64,000 nucleotides of DNA from Pedobacter sp. Bi126 (GCF_918698245.1 NZ_CAKKMS010000001.1:310001-374000); one strand, 5' to 3'; positions 46,501 through 55,756 are shown, numbered from the stretch's first letter. Program-made: numbers and translations. Notes: generated from the letters alone by a model not told the origin.

Positions 46501-46840
46501 CATCACCAATGCCGAGCAACTAAGAAAGCATAATGGCAATGCGCTCGAATCGGCACGCGAAGCTGCAGCATTACGTTTGCGCCCAATTATCATGACGAGT
46601 ATTGCGATGATCGCGGGTATGTTGCCAATGGCCATCGGTCATGGTGAAGGTGGTGGAGCGGTTTCTCCACTAGGCAGAGCCGTTATTGGTGGTTTACTGG
46701 CCTCAACATTCGCCGTACTCATTATACTGCCGTTGGTATTTGCATGGGTTCAGGGAAAACAGACTACCAATTCGATGTCGCTTGATCCGGAAGACGAAGA
46801 AAGCATCCATTACATTAAAGGTTTACAAGAAAAAGAATAA
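43556..46840 (+). CDS. RND efflux transporter, HAE1/AcrB-like inner-membrane pump
   Basis: 1094 residues with 12 predicted transmembrane helices and two large periplasmic domains. Near residue 400, TM4 reads GILVDESTVTIEN, where AcrB has two adjacent Asp (Asp407-Asp408); here one is Glu. TM10-12 contain the SVGVSIANAVLL and GMLPMAIGHGEGG segments. A 60-residue cytoplasmic insert (about 490-550) is unusually hydrophilic. It exports drugs, metals or lipids with the flanking TolC and adaptor proteins. Confidence 0.93.
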   Translation: MNLIRFALRKPISILVLVAGLFFFGIGAINQIKVDILPQMNLPVIYIAHPFGGYTPDQMEAYFGKQYVNILLFANGIKSIETKNTQGLMLMKLTYYEGTNMAQAAAELSALSTRAQAIFPPGSQPPFVIRFDASSLPVGQLVLSSPIRTNNELQDLANTYVRPSFSAIPGLLSPAPFGGSPRTIEINVNPSLLRSHNLTVDQVVEAIRLNNQTAPSGNVRIGDKNYITPTNYTIRKVKDFENIPLFKGSVQNLQLRDVATVKDGADLVAGYALINGKRSVYLSIAKSGDASTWDVVKNLKKNLPNIQNTLPEDVKLSYEFDQSVYVINAVKSLISEGAIGAILTGLMVLLFLGDKRAALIVILTIPTSIIAGVLFLKLFGQTINIMTLSGLALAIGILVDESTVTIENIHQHFDMGKPKALAIWDACKEIAFPKLLILFCILAVFAPAFTMTGIPGALFLPLALAIGFSMVVSFLLSQTFVPIMANWLMVAHPKKGSEHHPGITQDEADFAATGITLESEKDTLNQKRVLVEREDFSGNGKIGFFDRFRNRFMRFLDRILPYRKSVVLVYLVVIIGLAALLLANIGRDVLPRVNSSQFQLRLRAPDGTRLERTEEKANVVLSELKKMVGEEHMAISSVFVGQHPAQFSVNPIYQFMAGPHEAVFQVSLKDFEEDMDDFKDQFREKIKKVLPDVKLSFEPIELTDKVLSQGSPTPVEVRIAGKNKKLNEKYANKILAELKEIPYMRDVQLAQPIKYPSLNIDIDRTRAAQIGVDMADISRSLIASTSSSRYTDKNIWLDEKSALPYSVQVQVPLNQMTSKDDIGEIPLLKNSARPVLSDVAKITPDTTAGENDNIGAMPFLSVTANLYHMDLGAASKDVEKAIKDVGELPRGLNVTAIGLSKVLTDTLDSLQSGLFVAIVVIFLMLAANFQSFKVPLVILATVPAVILGSLLLLTITGSTLNLQSYMGIIMSVGVSIANAVLLITNAEQLRKHNGNALESAREAAALRLRPIIMTSIAMIAGMLPMAIGHGEGGGAVSPLGRAVIGGLLASTFAVLIILPLVFAWVQGKQTTNSMSLDPEDEESIHYIKGLQEKE

Positions 46841-46853
46841 ATCATCATTATAA

Positions 46854-47954
46854 ATGAATACGAAGATATTTTCAACAGGATTATTAAGTACAGGATTTTT
46901 AGTGTTAACGGCCATGTATGGCTGCGGGCGCTCCGAATCGAAAGTAACACCCAAAAAAGAAAAAGAAGCAGTTATAGCCACCTTCGATCTAAAAAAAGAG
47001 AAGCTATCCACCAAACTGAGTTTACCAGGCGAATTAATTGCTTTGCAACAGGTTGATCTATATGCGAAAGTAAGCAGCTTTGTAAAAACCCTAAAAGTTG
47101 ATATCGGCTCAGAAGTAAGCAAAGGCCAATTATTGATGACTTTGGAAGCACCTGAAATGACTTCCCAACTGGCTGCAACACAGTCGCGGATAAAAGCACA
47201 GGAGGCCATTTATACGGCGAGCAAAGCAAATTATAACCGTTTGTACGAAACCAGTAAAACCCCTGGAACGATCTCTACAAACGACCTGGACCAGGCAATG
47301 GCAAAAAAAAATGCAGACCTTGCACAACTCGAGGCAGCAAAAGCGGCTTACAAAGAAGTGGGTTCAATTCAGGATTATTTAACCATCAGGGCACCTTTCA
47401 GCGGAATTATTTCAGCCAGAAATGTGAATTTAGGAGCCTATGTTGGTCCAACAGGTAAAGGCTCTGATTTACCACTATTTACTTTACAGGATCAGAAAAA
47501 CCTGCGTTTGACCGTTTCCATTCCAGAAGTTTATACCGGATATTTAAAAGCTGGCGATGAGATTAGTTTTACCGTTAAATCTTTGCCTAGCCAGACCTTT
47601 AAGGCTAAAGTGAAACGTTTATCAGGCGCTTTAGATTTGCGCTTACGTGCTGAACGCATTGAAATGGATGTACCAAATGCTTCGAAGATTTTATTACCGG
47701 GCATGGTTGCTGAAGTGAACATTCCGCTTCCGGCCAATGCCAGCACCTTTATCATTTCCAAAAAAGCTTTATTGGATACCAGCGAAGGATTATTCGTGTT
47801 AAAAGTAGCCGATAATAAAGCGGTTAAAGTGGGTGTAAAAAAAGGCCGTGAAACCGATGATAAGGTAGAAGTTTTCGGCGATTTAGCAGAAGGTGACAAA
47901 TTAGTGGCAGAACCGACCGAGGAAATGCATGAAGGAATGACGATTAAACCATAA
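46854..47954 (+). CDS. RND efflux periplasmic adaptor (membrane fusion protein)
   Basis: 366 residues with a lipoprotein signal (LTAMYGC, Cys about 23). The lipoyl half-motif GELIALQQVDLYAKVSSFVKTL and the matching ISARNVNLGAYVGP segment bracket a coiled-coil hairpin (about 90-170). Beta-barrel and membrane-proximal domains follow. It bridges the RND pump and TolC. It is placed after the pump, which is less common than adaptor-first order. Confidence 0.93.
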   Translation: MNTKIFSTGLLSTGFLVLTAMYGCGRSESKVTPKKEKEAVIATFDLKKEKLSTKLSLPGELIALQQVDLYAKVSSFVKTLKVDIGSEVSKGQLLMTLEAPEMTSQLAATQSRIKAQEAIYTASKANYNRLYETSKTPGTISTNDLDQAMAKKNADLAQLEAAKAAYKEVGSIQDYLTIRAPFSGIISARNVNLGAYVGPTGKGSDLPLFTLQDQKNLRLTVSIPEVYTGYLKAGDEISFTVKSLPSQTFKAKVKRLSGALDLRLRAERIEMDVPNASKILLPGMVAEVNIPLPANASTFIISKKALLDTSEGLFVLKVADNKAVKVGVKKGRETDDKVEVFGDLAEGDKLVAEPTEEMHEGMTIKP

Positions 47955-47980
47955 CTTTACCTGTATTAAGCACTTAAAAT

Positions 47981-48922
47981 ATGTTATCAAAAAATCAAGA
48001 GCTTTCTACCCTTCAAAAAAAGGAAACATTAGAGGATTTTTACAATAAATTAAAAATCACAAGGCCTGAAATTCCTACGCCAAGTTTAGGAATGATCAAT
48101 GATATCGGGCACTTTAATGTTTTTAACAGAACTACTGTTTGCAGTAACGTTCCATCTGTTTTTAGCCGCAGAGATTTTTATAAGATTTCGCTGATCATAG
48201 GCAATGGGATTTTGCATTACCCTGATGCGCAGATTGAAATTAAAGGACGGGCATTACTGTTTACCAATCCGAATATTCCATATTCATGGGAAAGTACTTC
48301 ACCAAAACCTGCTGGTTTCTTCTGTTTATTTACCGAGAATTTTATCCATAACCGTAACGAAACCCTTCGCGATTCTTTATTATGGCGCATTAATGATAGC
48401 CCGGTAATTCATATTAACGAAGAGCAGGAAGTTATCTTAACAGATATCTTTACTAAAATGATGAAAGAAATGGATGGCGATTACATCCATAAATACGATC
48501 TGTTAAGAAACTATGTACAACTTATTGTTCACGAAGCACTAAAGGTAAAACCTCAGGATGTTATCTTTAAACAGAATAATGCATCGGCGCGCTTAACTTC
48601 ATTGTTTATCGAATTATTAGAGAGGCAGTTCCCCATTGGTTCTACAGAGCATATTTTAGAATTGAAAACAGCCCACGATTTCGCCTTCCGTTTATTGGTG
48701 CATGTAAATCACTTAAACCATGCGGTAAAAGAAGTAACGGGCAAAACCACTTCTGAGCACATTTCGAGAAGGATAGCAACCGAAGCCGTGGCTTTGCTGA
48801 AACATACCGAATGGAATATCGCACAGATCGCTTATTGTTTAGGTTTCGAATACCCCGCAAATTTTAATATTTTTTTTAAACGTCAGATGCAATGTACCCC
48901 AAAGGGCTTTAGAGCAAATTGA
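47981..48922 (+). CDS. AraC family transcriptional regulator
   Basis: 313 residues. The N-terminal cupin-like domain (FYKISLIIGNGILHYPDAQIEIKGRALLFTNP) is followed by an AraC HTH pair at the C-terminus (LNHAVKEVTGKTTSEHISRR, IAQIAYCLGFEYPANFNIFFK, QCTPKGFR). It is 26 bp behind the adaptor gene, so it is likely an operon-borne regulator of the efflux genes; ligand unknown. A terminator follows at 48957-48992. Confidence 0.92.
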   Translation: MLSKNQELSTLQKKETLEDFYNKLKITRPEIPTPSLGMINDIGHFNVFNRTTVCSNVPSVFSRRDFYKISLIIGNGILHYPDAQIEIKGRALLFTNPNIPYSWESTSPKPAGFFCLFTENFIHNRNETLRDSLLWRINDSPVIHINEEQEVILTDIFTKMMKEMDGDYIHKYDLLRNYVQLIVHEALKVKPQDVIFKQNNASARLTSLFIELLERQFPIGSTEHILELKTAHDFAFRLLVHVNHLNHAVKEVTGKTTSEHISRRIATEAVALLKHTEWNIAQIAYCLGFEYPANFNIFFKRQMQCTPKGFRAN

Positions 48923-48956
48923 TCATAACCGTATTAAACCTAGTCGTTTAACAAGT

Positions 48957-48992
48957 GAAGCGCCAATCCTCAAATGAGGAAACGGCGCTTTT
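48957..48992 (+). terminator. Intrinsic terminator after the efflux operon
   Basis: AAGCGCC and GGCGCTTTTTTA form the stem, with an inner CCTCAAATGAGG palindrome. It closes the tolC-rnd-adaptor-araC unit. Confidence 0.8.
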
Positions 48993-49030
48993 TTATTTAT
49001 CATCTTTAGTGTCATAAGCAACGAAGGATT

Positions 49031-49124
49031 GTCATTGCGAGAAGGCTTTTTCTGCCGACGAAGCAATCCTACAACGATCGCTAGTAGCGAACGCTTTAGG
49101 ATTGCTTCGTTCCTCGCAATGACG
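49031..49124. repeat. MITE-like palindromic element, copy F
   Basis: A 94-bp copy of the CGTCATTGCGAG palindrome starting with GTCATTGCG. A neighbouring inverted CACCCTGAACTTGTTTCAGG repeat is at 49192-49213. The gap 48993-49336 holds no gene. Confidence 0.8.
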
Positions 49125-49336
49125 ACCCTTTTACTAAAATCTACCTATGGCAACGGAGTGTCACGAACCCTGGAATCTACGGAGGGAGTCATCACCCTGA
49201 ACTTGTTTCAGGGTCTTATTAATAATGTTTCAAAAAAAGATGCTGATCCCGATGTAATAGAATCGGGACAGCAGGACACACCTTTGAATGAGAATCGCCT
49301 GTATTAGCATTTTTTTTTTGATAGTAAGGATTAAAA

Positions 49337-49930
49337 TTAACCGACCTTTAACCAGCCTGTAATACTCATCCTTTGCTTATTCGTAAGCAATACCTCGTGT
49401 GCCAGGTCTGAACTTTTAAAGAAAACACTTTTACCGTTATTGGGCGAGATATGCTGTTCCTCATCAACATGATAAATACGTAGCTCTCCCCCATCTTCTA
49501 TTTTCCAATCGCTATTCAGATACATAATCATCGAATATTGTCTGCTTCCGTTGTTTTGAAACTGATCGATATGTTTTTTGTAGAAAGTACCCGATTCGTA
49601 AAGTGTATAATGAAATTCTTATCCGGTGATCCCCGTATAACAGGTACGGTTTAAATAAACCACAAATTCGTCCATCAGATCGAAGAAATCATTTTCGTAT
49701 TGGTTATTATGCTTTCTGTCTAACCAGTAAATCACGTCGCTTCTGATCAACTTGTTTTGATTCACAACCGTATCGTTACCCAGGCCAGCATTTAAAAGTT
49801 TTTTATTTTCAAATAACCCGATCAGGTTATCTTTAAGATGGGCTGCTAAAGAAACACTTAAAAAGTTTTCGGCAATGCCCACTTTATCCTCGATAAAACC
49901 ATCGATAAGGCAATCAAATATTTTTTCCAA
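49337..49930 (-). pseudogene. 2OG-Fe(II) oxygenase gene with one in-frame stop
   Basis: The reading frame is open over 198 codons except for a single TAA at 49619-49621, between YTGITG and EFHYTLYESGTFYKKHIDQF. Downstream the facial triad HxD (His in KKHIDQF) and the distal His (LAHEVLLTNKQRMS) with its Arg are intact, so the protein would be a prolyl-4-hydroxylase-like 2-oxoglutarate oxygenase. No frameshift is needed to join the parts. It could be a recent pseudogene, a read-through case or a sequencing error. Confidence 0.75.
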
Positions 49931-50039
49931 CAGATTGTATTAATCTTAAAACGATATCCCTAAGGCGTGTAAGGTACTCTTATTTAATGGCTAAGATGTC
50001 ATTTCTAAAATTTATATTTGAACCCCCAAAGCGCTACTT

Positions 50040-51044
50040 ATGCAAAACACTTTCCCCGCACAATACTCCACCTTATCAGCCGCTGCCTTAAAGGATCATT
50101 TAATTGAAGCTTACCGGTTAGATCCATCTACAACCTGCCGGCTACTCATCAGAAATGTAAGCGACACTTATATCCTGGAAAACCTAAGTCAGAAATACAT
50201 CTTCAAAATCTACCGCGATGCACACCGCAAACGCAATGAAATCGAAGCTGAAGTAGAACTGCTCAATATTTTAAAAGCAAATGGAAACTCAGTTTCCTAC
50301 CCCATAACCGATGTAAATGGGAAACAAATTCAACAGTTTAACGCCATAGAAGGCTTAAGAAACGGCGTACTGTTTTCTTTTGCTGAAGGAAAGGTAATTT
50401 TGAACCTGGAAAATACACATCTTGTTCAATTGGGGCAAGACATTGCCACCTTGCACCAAAGTGCTTCTTCAATAAAGCTGAATAATGCAAGACCGGTATT
50501 CAACTTTGAAACGACCTTGTTTGAGCCTTTGCGCGATTTAAAATCTCATTTTACAGAAATGCCTGAGGAATTTGACTACCTGACCAATATTGCCGATAAA
50601 GTGGTTAAAAAGTTCGAAGGATTTGATATTTCAAAGTTCAGCTATGGCTATTGCCATTATGATTTTTTTCCAAAGAATTTCCATTTTGATGAAGTGGGAA
50701 AAATTACCTTTTTTGATTTCGATTTTGCAGGTGAGGGCTACCTGATTAATGATTTAATGTCGTTCCTTAACCATTATTTCTTCCATCAATTGAATAACCT
50801 AATCTCCAAAGAGCAGGCAGAAAAGGATTTCGATACCTTTTTAAATGCTTACCAGCAAGTTAGGGCGTTAACTGATGATGAATTAAAAGCCATTCCATAT
50901 CTCGGGATCACCTTTCATATTTTCTTCCTTAAATTCTTTTATGATAATTACGATGATTGGTCGAATGCCTTCTTAACCCCTCGTTATACGAAACACCGTG
51001 TAACGCTGGTTAAAAAATGGGAAGAAATGTATTGTAACTTTTAG
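50040..51044 (+). CDS. APH/choline-kinase-like phosphotransferase
   Basis: 334 residues of the protein-kinase-like fold. The catalytic loop is CHYDFFPKNFHF with His206, Asp208 and Asn213, and the Mg-binding DFD is at about 226-228. The N-lobe includes IFKIYRD with the ATP-binding Lys. These enzymes phosphorylate small hydroxyl compounds (aminoglycosides, choline, homoserine, methylthioribose). No resistance context is present, so the substrate is open. Confidence 0.85.
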   Translation: MQNTFPAQYSTLSAAALKDHLIEAYRLDPSTTCRLLIRNVSDTYILENLSQKYIFKIYRDAHRKRNEIEAEVELLNILKANGNSVSYPITDVNGKQIQQFNAIEGLRNGVLFSFAEGKVILNLENTHLVQLGQDIATLHQSASSIKLNNARPVFNFETTLFEPLRDLKSHFTEMPEEFDYLTNIADKVVKKFEGFDISKFSYGYCHYDFFPKNFHFDEVGKITFFDFDFAGEGYLINDLMSFLNHYFFHQLNNLISKEQAEKDFDTFLNAYQQVRALTDDELKAIPYLGITFHIFFLKFFYDNYDDWSNAFLTPRYTKHRVTLVKKWEEMYCNF

Positions 51045-51106
51045 GCAATGCTACCTCAAATCTCGCCATCCTTGTTTATCTTGTATGGTAATTCAAAACC
51101 AATAAG

Positions 51107-51970
51107 ATGGATCAGAAAATAATCAACCTGTACGATGAATATACCCATAGTCAGGTAAGCAGAAAAGATTTTATGAGAAAGCTGGCTATCCTGGCGGGTA
51201 GCTCAGCATTGGCCATGACTATTCTGCCGATGCTAGAGAATAATTATGCCGCCGCAGCAGATTTTAACAGTGATGATATCGAAGTTGAAAATATTACCTA
51301 CGCTGGAGTTGATGGTGAAATGAAAGCTGTACTGGCCAAACCAAAAGGCAAAAAGAACTTAGGCTGCGTACTGGTTATTCATGAAAACAGGGGCTTAAAT
51401 CCACACATTATTGATGTAACCAAACGTGTTGCCGCCGAAGGTTTCCTGGCCCTTGGTGTTGATGCCCTTTCGCCGCTTGGTGGAACCCCGACAGATGAAG
51501 ATAAGGGACGCGAGTTGATCGGTAAATTAGATCCTGAAAAGAACTTACAGAATTATTTAAAAGGATTGGACTATTTACGCAATAGAAAAGACGGCAATGG
51601 TAAAGTAGGCTGTGTTGGCTTTTGCTGGGGCGGTGCAATGGCCAATAAATTAGCAGTTAACGATCCTAAATTGCAGGCAGCTGTTGCTTATTATGGTGCG
51701 CAGGCCAATGTGGCGGATGTTCCTAAAATTAAAGCGAGTTTAATGTTGCATTATGGCGGCCTGGATGAACGCATTAATGCCGGGATTCCAGCTTATGAGC
51801 AGGCTTTAAAAGACAATAAAATTGATTACAAAATTTACATCTACGATGGCGTAAACCATGCCTTTAACAACAATACCTCACCTACCAGATATAACGAAAC
51901 GGCAGCAAAATTAGCCTGGAGCAGAACTATTGATCTGTTTAAACAGAAACTGGCTGTGTTGACGCGTTAG
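51107..51970 (+). CDS. Dienelactone hydrolase family protein
   Basis: 287 residues. The N-terminus SRKDFMRKLAILAGSSALA has a twin-arginine-like motif of the YghX group. The catalytic Cys173 is in GFCWGG, the oxyanion/charge residues are in HENRGLN (Glu93), and the final His is in GVNHAF. It cleaves lactone or ester bonds. The exact substrate is unknown. It is 62 bp from the preceding kinase gene. Confidence 0.87.
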   Translation: MDQKIINLYDEYTHSQVSRKDFMRKLAILAGSSALAMTILPMLENNYAAAADFNSDDIEVENITYAGVDGEMKAVLAKPKGKKNLGCVLVIHENRGLNPHIIDVTKRVAAEGFLALGVDALSPLGGTPTDEDKGRELIGKLDPEKNLQNYLKGLDYLRNRKDGNGKVGCVGFCWGGAMANKLAVNDPKLQAAVAYYGAQANVADVPKIKASLMLHYGGLDERINAGIPAYEQALKDNKIDYKIYIYDGVNHAFNNNTSPTRYNETAAKLAWSRTIDLFKQKLAVLTR

Positions 51971-52492
51971 TAATTCCTATCACAAAATCGTCATTGCGAG
52001 AAGGCTTTTTCGGCCGACAAAGCAATCTTAATGCGAAAGGATGATTAACAAACGTTTTAAGATTGCTTCGTCGTTCCTCTCCACAATGCCGGCTTCTCTA
52101 TTTGAAAACGTGCGTTCGGTGTTTCATAGGTGCTGTGGTCCCGCCATCGCTTATAGTCCTCGCTGCGCTGCGGGCTATTCCGCTCTGTCGGGTTTATTTA
52201 ACAATGTTGGCAGGTAGAATACCTTAATAGTACAACTAACTCTACCCCTTAAACCCGATTGCAATGTAAAGCCCACAGCGAGGCACGAGCAAGGACTTGG
52301 AATAAAAAGCGGGACTGCCAATACCGAAAAGTGCTATAATTGATTTCCAAAACTTAACTAAGCTAGCATAAAGCCTTAGTTGTAAGAATGCTTGGTTGTT
52401 CCTCCCCGCAATGACGATTTCTTGCGATAGTGATAGTTTATCGGCACGATACTTCTTAGCTGCGCTCAGGTGTCTTAGGTGGTAAAAACCAA
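51971..52492. repeat. Intergenic region with decayed palindrome copies and a GTCCCGCC/GGCGGGAC-like element
   Basis: A decayed copy of the CGTCATTGCGAG palindrome lies at 51989-52092 and a half copy at 52378-52415. Between them, 52138-52314 begins GTCCCGCCATCGC and ends AAAAAGCGGGAC, with CGGGTTTA and AAACCCGA inside, forming a large interrupted palindrome related to 6797-6885 and 38130-38195. No gene. Confidence 0.7.
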
Positions 52493-53455
52493 CTAAAACA
52501 AATCCGTCTTCAGCATGGTCTTCAAAATATTCGATTGTACATCGAAATTATTGAGGTGGTTCAAGAAATTGATGTCAGATATCTTACTGTAACTATCTTC
52601 TAACAAATTAACAACCTCATTCGGAATTGCCGTCTTTAAAACCGCTGCGTTACTTTTTAACTTATCGTTTTTATATTGCAGTTCCTGTACAATCCGTTCC
52701 CGTTCTGAAAGATTATTAGACATATCCAAATCTTTCAAAATGGTTAAATCGCAGAACAAGAACAGGTTTCTGCTAGGAAAAAACAGGTAATAACTCTCTA
52801 TATCCAAAAATTTATACACTTCAATTACCAATTCGCCCGATTTTAAACCAATATAAAATTCGGTCCGAAAATCGTACTTACACAATTTGCCCATCAATTT
52901 TTTCTCGATGGTCGCATAAACATTGGTATACACCTGTTTACTTTGAAAATCAATCAGTTTAGCAAATTGATCCGGTTTAAGATCGAAATAAAAATCGTTG
53001 GCGTATCTGGAACCAAAAACATTGATATTTTTAGAAAAGGGAAAATCGGAACTGAGCTCAGAAAGCACACTGAATAGTTTCCGCAGCGATAGGTTCACTT
53101 TTAACGATTGCTTCTGTTTATCCTGCTGAAAACTTTTCTGATCAATAAGCGCACCTGCCATGCGGTCGATCAGCTCTTCATTCAGGTCAATTTCATCGTA
53201 AATGAGCGATACGTTTTTCTCATTGCTCTTTTTAATCTTTTTGAGCAGTTCGATCACGCTATCGGTAAACTGAAGATGGAAAAGATCTAATTTTTCGATC
53301 TCTAATTCTTCGTTGTTGGCAAAAAGTTGATGAATAACCTGGCTTCTTAAATAAATTTTATAAATCACCTCATCATCAAAAAACACAGAGAGCAACTGTA
53401 AACGGTTGATCTCTGCGCTTGATTTTTTGATAATATTTAAACGGTATTCATCCAT
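52493..53455 (-). CDS. Ter-associated protein of unknown function
   Basis: 320 residues, not recognised. It is rich in Leu, Lys and Asp with amphipathic helical segments (EELIDRMAGALIDQKSFQQD) and a beta-like central region (TEFYIGLKSGELVIEVYKFLDI); no transmembrane helix or signal peptide. It lies 7 bp after TelA at the end of the Ter operon, so it likely acts with TelA or the TerD proteins. It could be a scaffold or an effector of this stress module. Confidence 0.65.
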   Translation of the reverse strand: MDEYRLNIIKKSSAEINRLQLLSVFFDDEVIYKIYLRSQVIHQLFANNEELEIEKLDLFHLQFTDSVIELLKKIKKSNEKNVSLIYDEIDLNEELIDRMAGALIDQKSFQQDKQKQSLKVNLSLRKLFSVLSELSSDFPFSKNINVFGSRYANDFYFDLKPDQFAKLIDFQSKQVYTNVYATIEKKLMGKLCKYDFRTEFYIGLKSGELVIEVYKFLDIESYYLFFPSRNLFLFCDLTILKDLDMSNNLSERERIVQELQYKNDKLKSNAAVLKTAIPNEVVNLLEDSYSKISDINFLNHLNNFDVQSNILKTMLKTDLF

Positions 53456-53462
53456 ATTTTAA

Positions 53463-54560
53463 TCAACTCACCCTCGTAACGTTCTTTTTCAACTCTGTTT
53501 CCAAAGTTTTAAGTTCGCCATCTAACACTCTTCTACTCTGTGCACCCGCTTCATGGATCTGTTTAACCTCATTAAGCGTTTCAATCAACGATGAAGTGGT
53601 TTGTTTCAAGGTTTCCAAAGATACTACTGTTTTTTCATTCTCTTTGGCTACATCGATACTGTTTTGTTTCAGCATCTCTGCATTTTTCTGCAAAATGGTA
53701 TTCGTGGTATCCGAAATTTTCTTCTGCATCTCTACGTTGGCTTTTTGCCTTTGTAAAGCAACAGCAATGGTCAATTGGTTTTTCCACACCGGAATGGTTG
53801 TAGATACTATCGACTGTGCTTTTTCTGCAATTGAAGTATTATTGTTCTGCACCACACGGATCTGCGCCAAAGATTGCAACATAATGAAACGAACAATCTT
53901 CATGTCAGCCAGTCTTTTATCCAAACGGCTTATAAAATCCCTTAAATCTGCAATTTCATAATCCTGGTAATCGGCAGGCCGGCCTTCCATCTCAGCAAGT
54001 TTGATATTCAGCTCGTTGTATTTCATCTGCCCGGCAATAATCAATTCTTCCATTTGGTGGATGTAACCAACATTGCTATCGAACATGGTTTGCAGCGAAC
54101 TGTTATCTTTAATCGAATTTAACCTTCCAGCTTTAATTTTGTTGGTGATTTTATCAATATTATTCACCACTACATCATACTTCTGGAAAAGTTTTTTCAC
54201 ATCAACAACAAGGCTCTTTAAAAACGGGATTTTAGAAATAAAGTTCTTAAATGCACTTTGCTCCAATTCTGAAACATCGATATAATTTAGTTCGGTAAGC
54301 AGTTCGTTAATTAAACCACCAACTTCGCCACTGTTATAGGTCCGCACAGACGATAAAAACTCGTTACTGTATTTTTCCATTGAGTTTTGGGCATCGCTTC
54401 CGTAATTCAGGATAGAATTTACATCTGATGGTTCTAACGATTTTCCAATCTCATTGTATTTAAGCGTTTCCTCTGAGGTTATTTTCTCAAGATCCACATT
54501 GCCATCTTTGTCCAGTTTAACCGGAGTAAGGGCTTGGGTAACGTTTGGGTTGGTTTCCAT
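53463..54560 (-). CDS. telA: TelA-like toxic anion resistance protein
   Basis: 365 residues, largely alpha-helical and coiled-coil-forming, fitting the TelA/KlaA (PF05816) family: the N-terminal motif NSILNYGSDAQNSMEKYSNE, EKYDVVVNNIDKIT, VRFIMLQSLAQIRVVQNNNT, and a C-terminal helix EVKQIHEAGAQSRRVLDGEL. Members confer tellurite and other toxic-anion resistance in Ter modules. It overlaps no neighbour; the next gene is 22 bp away. Confidence 0.87.
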   Translation of the reverse strand: METNPNVTQALTPVKLDKDGNVDLEKITSEETLKYNEIGKSLEPSDVNSILNYGSDAQNSMEKYSNEFLSSVRTYNSGEVGGLINELLTELNYIDVSELEQSAFKNFISKIPFLKSLVVDVKKLFQKYDVVVNNIDKITNKIKAGRLNSIKDNSSLQTMFDSNVGYIHQMEELIIAGQMKYNELNIKLAEMEGRPADYQDYEIADLRDFISRLDKRLADMKIVRFIMLQSLAQIRVVQNNNTSIAEKAQSIVSTTIPVWKNQLTIAVALQRQKANVEMQKKISDTTNTILQKNAEMLKQNSIDVAKENEKTVVSLETLKQTTSSLIETLNEVKQIHEAGAQSRRVLDGELKTLETELKKNVTRVS

Positions 54561-54582
54561 AGTTTGATTAATTACCAGCGGC

Positions 54583-55197
54583 TTATAAATAGCTTTGTGT
54601 TACAGTTTTAACGGTATCTTCGAGTTTTTTATCTTTGGTTGGTTCGCCAATGGCATTAAATTTCCATTCGCCGTTTTTCTTGTAAAAAACGCCCATTACC
54701 ATCGATACGTGACCAGCAAAGTTGGCTCCGTTAGCAATATCGAATTTAGCAAAAACTTCGTTAACACGTTTAGTTGTGCCCTCATAAATGCGGATTGAAG
54801 CAAAAGGGATTGTACCAAAATCATGTCCCCTAAAACTATTCAATACAAAGGCAACATAGTTTACATTGGCATCCAACTGAGAAAAATCAAGCGTGATGAC
54901 CTCGTTATCTAAGCCATCATCGCCACCCATATCGCCAGTTAAATCATCGCCGCTATGTTTTACAGAACCATTTTTAGATTTTAGGTTACCGAAATAAACT
55001 ACCTCTAAAAGCTGTTTGTTTTCGTTGTATAATGCACAGCTTCCATCTAAATCTACCGCTTCTTTTGATGATCCGAAACCGAAAAGGCCTTTCTTTTCGA
55101 TGGCACCCCAGTTAATGCCTACACAAACATTCTGAAGTTTGCTACCATTACTTTTTTCTAGACTGATGCGCTGTCCTTTTTGAAGATTGATTGCCAT
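54583..55197 (-). CDS. terD: TerD family protein (Ca2+-binding), copy 1
   Basis: 204 residues. The opening MAINLQKGQR and the Ca2+-site segment DDLTGDMGGDDGLDNE (84-99) match the TerD domain of the tellurite/stress module. Relative to copy 2 it has an insertion around GAIEKKGLFGFGSS. TerD proteins are calcium-binding and act in membrane-linked stress responses. Confidence 0.92.
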   Translation of the reverse strand: MAINLQKGQRISLEKSNGSKLQNVCVGINWGAIEKKGLFGFGSSKEAVDLDGSCALYNENKQLLEVVYFGNLKSKNGSVKHSGDDLTGDMGGDDGLDNEVITLDFSQLDANVNYVAFVLNSFRGHDFGTIPFASIRIYEGTTKRVNEVFAKFDIANGANFAGHVSMVMGVFYKKNGEWKFNAIGEPTKDKKLEDTVKTVTQSYL

Positions 55198-55201
55198 AAT
55201 A

Positions 55202-55756
55202 TTATTGATATTTGTTTATATAATCCTGTAAACCACCTTTCATACCTACGCCAACGGCTTCAAATTTCCATTTACCTTCGCGTTTATAAATTCTTCCAAA
55301 TTCTACTGCCGTTTCGATAGAGAAATCTTCTTCTAATTCGTATTTTAAGATCACCTCATTGGTTACGGCATCGAAAATACGGATGAAAGAATTTCTAACC
55401 TGACCAAAATTTTGTCTTCTGTTGTCAGCATCGTGGATGGTTACCACAATACAGATCTCGTTTACTTTAGCATCAGCTTTGGTCAAATCAATTTTGATCT
55501 GCTCATCGTCGCCATCACCATCACCGGTTAAGTTATCACCTGTATGCTCTACCGAACCATCTGGAGAAACCAAATTATTGTAGAATACAAAGTTTTCGTC
55601 TGAAATCAGTTTTTTCTGGTCGTTTAGTAAAAAAATTGAAGCATCTAAATCGAACGCAGAACCTGTTGAAGAGCTGTTGGTGTCCCAACCTAAACCTATT
55701 GTAAATTTAGGAGCATCGATATTTTCTCTTTGCCCCTTTTGCAAATTAATAGCCAT
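55202..55756 (-). CDS. terD: TerD family protein (Ca2+-binding), copy 2
   Basis: 184 residues with the canonical TerD signature: GLGWDTNSSSTGSAFDLDAS and the Ca2+ site DNLTGDGDGDDE (74-85). It shares the N-terminus MAINLQKGQR with copy 1, 4 bp away, so the pair arose by tandem duplication. Its C-terminus is MKGGLQDYINKY. Confidence 0.94.
   Translation of the reverse strand: MAINLQKGQRENIDAPKFTIGLGWDTNSSSTGSAFDLDASIFLLNDQKKLISDENFVFYNNLVSPDGSVEHTGDNLTGDGDGDDEQIKIDLTKADAKVNEICIVVTIHDADNRRQNFGQVRNSFIRIFDAVTNEVILKYELEEDFSIETAVEFGRIYKREGKWKFEAVGVGMKGGLQDYINKYQ

Noticed and set aside
49029..49307. 92-codon plus-strand frame after the AraC gene
   Set aside because: Made of palindromic element copy F and the CTGAAACAAGTTCAG repeat.
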